The notes under the pieces were generated by a model that made no database searches, was not told the DNA's origin, and worked only from the letters and a program-made list of their open reading frames with translations. Positions 58,098-64,000 of a DNA stretch of 64,000 nucleotides are shown here, in pieces (positions within the stretch are counted from its first letter, which is position 1; every line of letters starts with the position of its first letter). The stretch is from assembly GCF_000020665.1 (NCBI RefSeq), contig NC_011071.1:3586501-3650500 (forward strand). The letters run 5' to 3'. Source of the stretch: Stenotrophomonas maltophilia R551-3 (GTDB taxonomy: Bacteria; Pseudomonadota; Gammaproteobacteria; Xanthomonadales; Xanthomonadaceae). The position numbers and the translations under genes were made by a program.

Positions 58098-58805
58098 TCA
58101 GGCGCTTGGCGACAGGGTCGCTATGTGATCGCGATAGCCGTCGTTCGACAGGCGGTACTGCAACTGCAGGGCGCTGCCCGGCTGGAGCTGGAACGGCAAG
58201 GTCAGCGCAGCATCGGGGTAGAGGCTTTTCGACAGCTCGTGCGGTGCACATACGCCAGCGGCATTGCACTCGGACGCACCGGTGATACCCACACGCAACG
58301 TGCCGGTATTGCGCAGGGTGTTGCCCTGCAGTTGCAGATCCACGGTGCCCTTGGCAGGCACCACGTTCACCAGCGCGCCCCAGACCAGGCTGACGCCGAC
58401 GTTGGCCTGCGCCGCCTGCTCGTCGCCCTCCAGGATCGTGCCGTCGGGACCATTCACGCCCTCGAAGTAGATGCGATAGGCCGCTTCTTTTTCGACGGTC
58501 TGCAGCGGAATCACCCGGATCAGGCGATTGCCACCACCGCTGAGTGCGAACTTGCCAGGCGTGATGGCAATCGCCGCATCGGCAGCTTCCACTTCGATCT
58601 CTTGCTCCCCCACCTGCGCCGGGTTGTTGATGCGCAGCAGCCGCGCCTGCACGTACTGCGGCTGGGTGGATTGCGAGTACACGCGGATCTTCGTGCCATG
58701 CTTGGCGTCCACCGCCGCACGCATCGGATGAATGGACAGATTGGCCTGTGCCGGTGGGGCCAGCAGTGCACTCAACGGCAACAGGCAGAACAGCAGCTTC
58801 TTCAT
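58098..58805 (-). CDS. Periplasmic pilus chaperone (alternate/CFA-I class)
   Basis: 235 residues. Signal peptide to AQA/NLSIHPMRAAVDA (about 21). Two Ig-like domains; the G1-strand pattern (TQPQYVQARLLRINNPAQ; GKFALSGGGNRLIRVIPLQTVEKEAAYRIYFEGV) holds the basic residue in the cleft that anchors pilin termini. Two Cys in domain 2 (CNAAGVC). It lacks FGS/FGL hallmarks in a standard form, consistent with the alpha (CfaA/CblB) class. Last pilus gene in the operon, 18 bp after the tip gene. Confidence 0.85.
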   Translation of the reverse strand: MKKLLFCLLPLSALLAPPAQANLSIHPMRAAVDAKHGTKIRVYSQSTQPQYVQARLLRINNPAQVGEQEIEVEAADAAIAITPGKFALSGGGNRLIRVIPLQTVEKEAAYRIYFEGVNGPDGTILEGDEQAAQANVGVSLVWGALVNVVPAKGTVDLQLQGNTLRNTGTLRVGITGASECNAAGVCAPHELSKSLYPDAALTLPFQLQPGSALQLQYRLSNDGYRDHIATLSPSA

Positions 58806-58823
58806 GATGAGCCTCCGTGGGGA

Positions 58824-59975
58824 TCAGGGTTTGGCGGTCGGCACGCGCAGCTCTACCGTCAGCTCGCCGTCGTAGAGACCGGGGCGCTTGCCGGCGATGG
58901 GCGTAGGCGGTGTCTCCAGCGTCAGTGGCGTAGGCACGCAGTACACGGGTTGGCTGATGCCCGGCAGCAGCACCATGCGCAGTTGCGCGCTGTCGATACC
59001 GCGCAGCAGCTGTTCCTCACCATGCTTCATCGCCAGCAGATTGCCGCCATAGCTCAGGCCGACCTGGTAGTCGAGGCGCTGGGTATCGTCGCTACCGCCA
59101 TCCTGATGCCAGACAGCAAAGTCACGCCCTGGTGACGGTCGCGGCCCACTGTCGCGCACAGTGACGCCGAGGAATTCGCTCTGCGAACCCACGCCGTCGT
59201 AGAGGCACATGTCAACGTCCTTGCGCCCGGCGACGACCTTGCGGATGGGGTCGTAGCGCAGGTCCATGTTGACCAGCGGTGCAACACCGTCGAAGCCGGG
59301 GAAGTAGATCGAGATCGCGTCGTAGTCGGTGACGGTGAAGTCGAAGTTGAAGGTGGCCGTGGCGACCGGTGCTGCGGCCGGGTCAGCCTTGATGTTCAGG
59401 CGCATCGTGGCCTTCCAGTGGCCTGCGACGAGCCGCGAGATCTCGCGTTGAGGCAGAATCATCTCGACGCCGGTGCCGAGCGGCTGATCTGCCCCACTCC
59501 CTATGCCACATGTGTACCAGAATGCTGCATTCAGAACACGCGGTACTGAGTCCCAGTAATCTAAATTGCAGCGATATCCCGACATGACCCGCTGCAGGTT
59601 TCCTACTGCACGAATCTCGGTACGCAGGCCAGTCCTTAGTTCAACGAGACGTAACGCTATCTCTGTTGTTCCTGTTCCCCCTGACGAGGTCAGGTCACCT
59701 TCCGTCGGACACCGCCCAAACTCACTATCAGAAGCAGACCCACAAACCACATGGATCTGCCCATACTTCATCGCCAGGTCGTGGCTAAACCCCAGCACCG
59801 TCCGCGGCGCCCACAACTCCACATCACCCGGCACGGCCGAGCGATCCCAGGTCATCACGATGTCCCGGCTCTGATCCGTCGGGTGCGTCTCCGGCGGCCA
59901 CTGCGCCCACGCCCTCGGCGCCAGCACCACCAGCGCACACACCAGCATCAACACCAACAACACACGCCGGTTCAT
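58824..59975 (-). CDS. CfaE/CblD-family pilus tip adhesin
   Basis: 383 residues. Signal peptide to AWA/QWPPETHP (about 24). Two-domain layout as in CfaE: an N-terminal adhesin domain with Cys pairs (VVCGSASDSEFGRC; CNLDYW...WYTCG) and a C-terminal pilin domain (ATFNFDFTVTDYDAISIYFPGFDGVAPLVNMDLRYDPIRKVVAGRKDVDMCLYDGVG). Overlaps the usher stop (ATGA). Residues about 72-162 are coded by clearly less GC-rich DNA with unusual codons than the rest, suggesting allelic exchange in the receptor-binding part. Confidence 0.85.
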   Translation of the reverse strand: MNRRVLLVLMLVCALVVLAPRAWAQWPPETHPTDQSRDIVMTWDRSAVPGDVELWAPRTVLGFSHDLAMKYGQIHVVCGSASDSEFGRCPTEGDLTSSGGTGTTEIALRLVELRTGLRTEIRAVGNLQRVMSGYRCNLDYWDSVPRVLNAAFWYTCGIGSGADQPLGTGVEMILPQREISRLVAGHWKATMRLNIKADPAAAPVATATFNFDFTVTDYDAISIYFPGFDGVAPLVNMDLRYDPIRKVVAGRKDVDMCLYDGVGSQSEFLGVTVRDSGPRPSPGRDFAVWHQDGGSDDTQRLDYQVGLSYGGNLLAMKHGEEQLLRGIDSAQLRMVLLPGISQPVYCVPTPLTLETPPTPIAGKRPGLYDGELTVELRVPTAKP

Positions 59976-62704
59976 GGCGTTCCTCCTGCAGCAGCGGTCT
60001 GGGGCGTGGCGGCAATCAACGCGCGCTCCTGCAGCAGCCGGGTCACGCGGGCCTGCTGGCGGATCTCCGGCGGCAGCTGGGCCACGGCCAGCGGCTCGCA
60101 GTGCACGGCGCCGACCAGCAGCACCACCTGGCGGCGCTCGCGCACCTGCAGCGGGCAGTGCAGCAGGCGGTCGTCCTGCAGCAGGTACAGCGTTGTTTCG
60201 CGACGCGGGAAGTCGGCGACGAAGCCACCGTTGGCACTGGTGCCGGGCACCGGCGCGTTGAGGATGCGGGCGCCGCCCAGCGGTGCTCCGGCAAGATCCT
60301 TGGCGTTGCCGATGAAGGTGTAGGTCACCTCGATCGGCACCGGCATGCGCATCAGCCGCCCGGGGCTGAGGAACATCGGCCGTGCACCACCCACGCCGGT
60401 CACGCGGATGGCGGCGATGCTGTCCAGCGTGCTGGCGTCCTGCACTTCAGCGCGGTGCGACTGGTACGACGACAACGGCAGCAACCGGCGCTCGCCAATC
60501 TGCAGGCGTTGCCTGCGCAGGCCGCCCACCTGCAGTTCGGCCGCCACGCCACGCAGGTCGACGTCGTCGGTGTCGGCCACCTGTACGGCCAGGCCAGCAT
60601 CGGCACCGTTGCTGCCGCTCCAGTAGAAGCCGCGCTTGCCCAGTGCGAAGCCGGAGCTGTGCATGCCGCTGTAGGCGGTCTCGCTGCGGCCGCGCTGCTG
60701 GTAGTGCGCCAGCGTGGCACCGCTCTGGCCCAGGCTGTTCTGCAATTGGCCGCTGAGCGTGGCGCTGTAGCGGTCACTGTTGTTGGCGCGTAGTTCGGCC
60801 GACAGCTCGCGGTACTGCGCATCCACCTCCTGGCGCAGGCTATGGCCAACGCTGTAGTTGATGTCCGGGCGCTGATGCTGCGGCTGCCGCACGTCCACGC
60901 TGTAGCGGCGCTGGCCGCTGCTGGCGGTGCCACGCAGCAGGCGGGTCAGGCTCAGGTTGAAGTAGATGCCGCGGTCGCGTTGATCACTGCCGCGCAGGCT
61001 GTCGCTGGCACGCTGCTGCCACACACCCACGCGGGTGGAGACGCTGAAATCCTGCCAGCGATGGCTGCGGCTGAAGCTGGCCTGCCAGGTGCGGCTGAGC
61101 TGCGGCTCGCGGCGCGGTTGCCACGGCGGTGGCGGTGGCAGCAGCGGGTCCAGCCCGGCCAGCGGATCGTCTTCCGCACCCGGCAGGATGCGTCCCGCGC
61201 GCCAGGTCTGACGCCGCGTGTAGCCCACATAGGCACTGCCACCAGCCAGCGGCAGCGCCATCGAAGCGCTGAGCGAGTTGGTGCAGCCCAGCTGGTCGCG
61301 GGCGTCGGCCTCGAACTGGCAGGCCTTGCCGCGCATGCGCTGCTGGTAGATGTTCCAGGATGCGATGCGGCGGTACGACAGCTGGTGCTGCTGGCCGGTG
61401 CTGCCATCGTTGCCGCGCATGCCGCCGAAGCTGGCGCGCAGTTCCTGGGTGGCGTACAGGCGGCGAAGGTCCACACGCAGCTCGCCATAGCGGAAGCCGC
61501 CGAGGTCGGCGGCACCGGCCACCATCGCCACGTCGCGGCCCAGCGGGACGCGCATCCCGGCCACCGCCACGCGTTCGCCATCGAAGCGGTCACTGCGGCG
61601 CTCGTTGCGCCTGCCGCCCTGCACGAACCACTGCCACTGGCTGTTGGTCCAGTCGCCGCCCTTGTCGAACGGTGCGTCTTCGCTGCGCACCAGCACGCCA
61701 TCTTCGTAGATGCGCAGGGTGACGTTGTAGTTGCCGAACGGGAAGTTGCGGGTGTCGATCTGGTTGATGCCGGCCTGCAGGTAGGAGGTCTGCAGCAGGC
61801 GCGTGCCGTCGTAGGCATCCACGCGTGCGTCGCGTGCCAGCAGCACGGTCAGCGGCGTGGCCTGCACGGCGGCATCGGCGTCCACATAGGCCTGGGTGGT
61901 GCCCACGCGCAGGCCCTGCAGGCGGTCCAGCGGCAGCATGCTGAAACTGAAGGTGCCGCCCTGCGGGCTGGACAGGTTGCGGCGGTCCATGCGCCCGGCC
62001 TGCAGGTAGTGCGCCTGCCCCAGGTCGTGACGGTAGTAGACGTTGTCGAACTGGAACTCACTGTCACTGCCGCGGCTGCGGTAGCGCTGCTGGTTGAAGT
62101 TCCATTCGGCGGAGACATGTCCGCGATCGAACAGGCCCAGCACACCGGTGCCGCGCGCGGACAGCGTCTGGTAGTCACGGCTGCCACTCACATTGATCAC
62201 CTGCTGGTGCAGGAAGGCGTTTTCGGCGTTGGCGCTGACGGTGTGGAAGCGTTCGGCAGCCGGCTTGCCCGGAATCCACTGGCGGGCGACGAACAGGCGC
62301 ACCGCGCCCTCGCCTTCGTCGTACAGCGCGCGCACGGCGGCGGGGTCGTCCGGTGGATCGAGATAGCCGCAGCCGGCAGTAGCGCCACCGAAGCGGCAGG
62401 CCAGATGGCTGTTGCGCGGCATCGGCTGGGACAACGCGGGCAGCAGCGCGGCCTGCGCCTCGACGGGCAGATCCAGCGCCTGCAGCACGCCTGCCGGATC
62501 TTCCAGCTGCACGTGTTCAAGGGTCACGCGCACCGGCGACAGCCCGGCCGAGCGGCCGAACAGTTGGATGTCGAGTTGTTCGGTCTGGCCTTCGACCAGA
62601 TCCTCGAAGCCGGGCGGGACGCCGCGCGCCGCCGCCAGCGGCGTTGCCAGCACCAGGGCGAGCGCGACCGCCAGCCGGGTGATGGCGGGGGCGTGTGGGG
62701 TCAT
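59972..62704 (-). CDS. Outer-membrane pilus usher (CfaC/TcfC class)
   Basis: 910 residues. Signal peptide to LAAA/RGVPPGFEDL (about 26). N-terminal E-set-like region (FEDLVEGQTEQLDIQLFGRSAGLSPVRVTLEHVQLEDPAGVL), then a 24-strand barrel with plug, including QTSYLQAGINQIDTRNFPFGNYNVTLRIYEDGVLVRSED, and a C-terminal region (MRMPVPIEVTYTFIGNAKDLAGAPLGGARILNAPVPGTSANGGFVADFP). Secretes and assembles the pilus. 61 bp after the pilin gene. Confidence 0.9.
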   Translation of the reverse strand: MTPHAPAITRLAVALALVLATPLAAARGVPPGFEDLVEGQTEQLDIQLFGRSAGLSPVRVTLEHVQLEDPAGVLQALDLPVEAQAALLPALSQPMPRNSHLACRFGGATAGCGYLDPPDDPAAVRALYDEGEGAVRLFVARQWIPGKPAAERFHTVSANAENAFLHQQVINVSGSRDYQTLSARGTGVLGLFDRGHVSAEWNFNQQRYRSRGSDSEFQFDNVYYRHDLGQAHYLQAGRMDRRNLSSPQGGTFSFSMLPLDRLQGLRVGTTQAYVDADAAVQATPLTVLLARDARVDAYDGTRLLQTSYLQAGINQIDTRNFPFGNYNVTLRIYEDGVLVRSEDAPFDKGGDWTNSQWQWFVQGGRRNERRSDRFDGERVAVAGMRVPLGRDVAMVAGAADLGGFRYGELRVDLRRLYATQELRASFGGMRGNDGSTGQQHQLSYRRIASWNIYQQRMRGKACQFEADARDQLGCTNSLSASMALPLAGGSAYVGYTRRQTWRAGRILPGAEDDPLAGLDPLLPPPPPWQPRREPQLSRTWQASFSRSHRWQDFSVSTRVGVWQQRASDSLRGSDQRDRGIYFNLSLTRLLRGTASSGQRRYSVDVRQPQHQRPDINYSVGHSLRQEVDAQYRELSAELRANNSDRYSATLSGQLQNSLGQSGATLAHYQQRGRSETAYSGMHSSGFALGKRGFYWSGSNGADAGLAVQVADTDDVDLRGVAAELQVGGLRRQRLQIGERRLLPLSSYQSHRAEVQDASTLDSIAAIRVTGVGGARPMFLSPGRLMRMPVPIEVTYTFIGNAKDLAGAPLGGARILNAPVPGTSANGGFVADFPRRETTLYLLQDDRLLHCPLQVRERRQVVLLVGAVHCEPLAVAQLPPEIRQQARVTRLLQERALIAATPQTAAAGGTP

Positions 62705-62765
62705 GAGGGTACCGCTGGAGAAGCGGCCGGCCCGAGTCAGGGGCCGGCACAGGAACCGCGTTGAA

Positions 62766-63266
62766 TCAGGGCTTCTGGTTCAGCACGATGTTGACGACGC
62801 CCGAGTAGCGACCCTGGGTGGTCAGCGGTGCCGGAGCGGTCTGCGCGATGACCAGCGGCATCGAGATCGACGCGCCCGGGGTCGAGCCTGCACCGGTGAA
62901 CAGATCGGCCGCAGCGTATTCAATCGGGGTCAGGCCCAGATCGCGACCGTTGAGGCTGACCTTCATCGGCACGGTGACCGTACCGTCACCGTTGGCCAGC
63001 ACGAACGCACCACCGATCTTGGCTTCGATATCGGCGGTGTCATCGTTGGAGTGGATGCGCACGTGCTGGGTGTCCGGAATCAGGCCACGCAGCGGATCGT
63101 GGGTCAGGGTGACGGCGTCCGGCAATGCGCTGCCGTCGTCGCGCAGCAGGGCCAGGGTCGGGTCGACGTCGGCATAGACGGTGATCTTGGTTTCCACGGC
63201 GTGCGCGGACAGCGAAGCCGTGGCCAGCGCTGCAGCGAGCGCGGCCTTCTTGAGAATGGCGTGCAT
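62766..63266 (-). CDS. Major pilin, CFA/I (CblA) family
   Basis: 166 residues. Signal peptide MHAILKKAALAAALATASLSAHA; the mature protein starts VETKITVYADVDPTLALLRDDGSALPDAVTLTHDP, the donor strand plus conserved first segment of CfaB/CblA pilins. Ends GRYSGVVNIVLNQKP. No Cys, as usual for this class. First gene of pilin-usher-tip-chaperone. Start at 63266 preserves the signal peptide. Confidence 0.9.
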   Translation of the reverse strand: MHAILKKAALAAALATASLSAHAVETKITVYADVDPTLALLRDDGSALPDAVTLTHDPLRGLIPDTQHVRIHSNDDTADIEAKIGGAFVLANGDGTVTVPMKVSLNGRDLGLTPIEYAAADLFTGAGSTPGASISMPLVIAQTAPAPLTTQGRYSGVVNIVLNQKP

Positions 63267-63412
63267 GGGTTGTCTCTCTCGGACAAGGGGGAATGAGAAA
63301 GCCCCCCTCCCCAAAGGAGAAAGGGAGGGAGGCGCCGCCCGCAGAGGTGGTTGCGGGCGACGGAGAGAATGTTAGGAACCCATTGTCCTGCCGGCCATTC
63401 AAGCATTCCTAA

Positions 63413-63454
63413 AACGTTGAGCGTTAAGAAGAATCTTTGAATGAGTTCAACGTT
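63413..63454. promoter_or_regulatory. Widely spaced inverted repeat upstream of pilin operon
   Basis: AACGTTGA (63413-63420) and TCAACGTT (63447-63454), 26 bp between the arms, in AT-rich DNA about 150-190 bp upstream of the pilin start. Could be a two-site operator. Identity of the regulator unknown. Confidence 0.35.
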
Positions 63455-63511
63455 CCAGGCTTATGCAATTTCCCTCATTCGGTAAATGCAAAAAATCTCA
63501 TTGCTTCGCCT

Positions 63512-63705
63512 TTGTAGAGTCGAGCCATGCTCGACTGCTGTTCGCGCTATGCGTGCGAGTCGAGCATGGCTCGACTCTACAGTGGTTCATCCACGCATGG
63601 CGTGGATCTACAGACAAGGTTATGCAACTTCCCTCACGCGTTGAATACAACAAACCCCATTGCCTCGCCTTTGTAGAGTCGAGCCATGCTCGACTGCTGT
63701 TCGCG
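63512..63705. repeat. SMAG hairpins (GTCGAGCCATGCTCGAC and CCACGCATGGCGTGG types)
   Basis: GTAGAGTCGAGCCATGCTCGACT at 63513, its inverted copy ending in CTCTAC at about 63582, a CATCCACGCATGGCGTGGATCTAC element (63590-63613), and a further GTAGAGTCGAGCCATGCTCGACT at 63673. Confidence 0.8.
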
Positions 63706-63720
63706 CTGTGCGCGCGAGCC

Positions 63721-63819
63721 TCAGCCTGCGGGCACCACGGTCACGCGATCAACATCGATGTCGGTCGGCTTGAACCGATGCGTGTCGACCTCGCCATGCG
63801 GTTCCACCACCGTACCCAT
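63721..63819 (-). CDS. Small ORF, 32 residues, possible gene remnant
   Basis: MGTVVEPHGEVDTHRFKPTDIDVDRVTVVPAG, with GGAGG seven bases before the ATG and normal GC-rich codon choice. Downstream of the hydrolase gene, 43 bp after its stop. Too short to assign; may be the tail of a decayed gene cut by the SMAG duplication. Confidence 0.3.
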   Translation of the reverse strand: MGTVVEPHGEVDTHRFKPTDIDVDRVTVVPAG

Positions 63820-63862
63820 CCGATGGCCTCCGTCGGCAGATCGTCGTCGATCTCCTATTCGA

Positions 63863-64000
63863 TCAAGGCGATGACAACAGGAAGGACTCCATTGCCTCCA
63901 CCAGTACCAACGGTGTCTCATTCATCGGGTAGTGTCCTGCATCCTCCAGAACCTGCAGCGTGGCCTGCCGGTAGCGGCGCAGATAGGTGCGCTCCATCAG
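63863..64000 (-). CDS. Alpha/beta hydrolase, C-terminal fragment (5' end beyond window)
   Basis: 45 residues visible, LMERTYLRRYRQATLQVLEDAGHYPMNETPLVLVEAMESFLLSSP then stop. EDAGHYPMNETPLVLVEAMESFL is the typical C-terminal segment of alpha/beta hydrolases with the catalytic His in GHYP, followed by the last helix. The rest of the gene lies beyond the right edge. Confidence 0.75.
   Translation of the reverse strand: MMERTYLRRYRQATLQVLEDAGHYPMNETPLVLVEAMESFLLSSP

Larger units (their letters stand above)
63267..63862. other. Upstream region of the pilus operon: operator-like repeat and SMAG repeats
   Basis: Nearest the pilin gene is a low-GC segment (63400-63490) with an inverted repeat, the probable promoter. 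Then two tandem copies of about 100 bp (63460-63560 and 63620-63720), each TTATGCAA.TTCCCTCA...TGCTCGACTGCTGTTCGCGCT with a SMAG hairpin, and one small ORF. No other gene seen. Confidence 0.6.

Noticed and set aside
63721..63921. 66-residue minus ORF including the hydrolase 3' end
   Set aside because: Its first part overlaps the hydrolase gene in another frame; only the last 32 codons have a ribosome site and are kept as a low-confidence small ORF.

Overview
This window is a stretch of high-GC gammaproteobacterial chromosome, most probably Stenotrophomonas (S. maltophilia complex). Three things point there. The repeats are GTAG-type palindromes (REP/SMAG family) scattered through intergenic DNA. 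The gene order is Xanthomonadaceae-like: tkt, gapA, pgk, pyk and class I fba in one direction, and pilMNOPQ divergent from a class A PBP gene. The protein families (OprC-like copper receptor, CysB-like regulator, CFA/I-type pilus) also fit. This assignment is inference from content, not from a database match. No rRNA, tRNA or CRISPR was seen.

Layout. 1-5.6 kb: an RND efflux operon (adaptor, then pump truncated by the window edge) and a copper TonB-dependent receptor with a DUF2946 partner. 5.7-7.7 kb: an intact IS3-family element (IS150-like) that has jumped into the apex of a large palindromic repeat, followed by more repeats. 7.7-10.8 kb: divergent cysB/cysK and a macro-domain gene. 10.8-22.7 kb: a lipoprotein, then leftward-transcribed central carbon genes (fba, pyk, a HAD phosphatase overlapping pgk, gapA) interrupted by a DUF2339/DUF3999 membrane pair. 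22.8-25.7 kb: ompW with a perfect FNR/Anr box, an S1/P1 nuclease and an MBL-fold hydrolase. 25.7-28 kb: a BlaI / M56 peptidase-TonB / lipoprotein signalling unit. 28-34.4 kb: a flavin-reductase-like protein, an acetyl-CoA hydrolase/transferase family protein, transketolase and a dicarboxylate/amino acid symporter. 34.4-41.4 kb: a complete moxR-DUF58-DUF4381-batA-batB-batD operon with stop/start overlaps. 41.5-49.3 kb: pilMNOPQ and, divergent from it, ponA/mrcA. 49.3-51.8 kb: SMAG repeats, an unassigned gene and an IS110-family element. 51.8-63.3 kb: a surface-adhesion block with a CFA/I-type (alternate chaperone-usher) pilus operon, a 1814-residue trimeric autotransporter and a small membrane protein. 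The right edge holds the 3' end of an alpha/beta hydrolase gene.

The most interesting result concerns the IS110 element. Its 5' noncoding region reads as a bridge RNA: it carries one 9-nt stretch identical to the left target flank and another identical to the element's own right end, plus shorter complements of the other two half-sites, in the order expected for target and donor loops. The target half-sites fall on the GTAG end of a SMAG repeat, so this element looks RNA-programmed to insert into SMAG palindromes. A second item is a family of six roughly 75-110 bp palindromes. Each has a perfect or near-perfect outer stem of about 23-28 bp whose sequence differs in every copy, around a conserved core of two short hairpins (a three-way-junction fold). 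One copy is split by the IS3 element.
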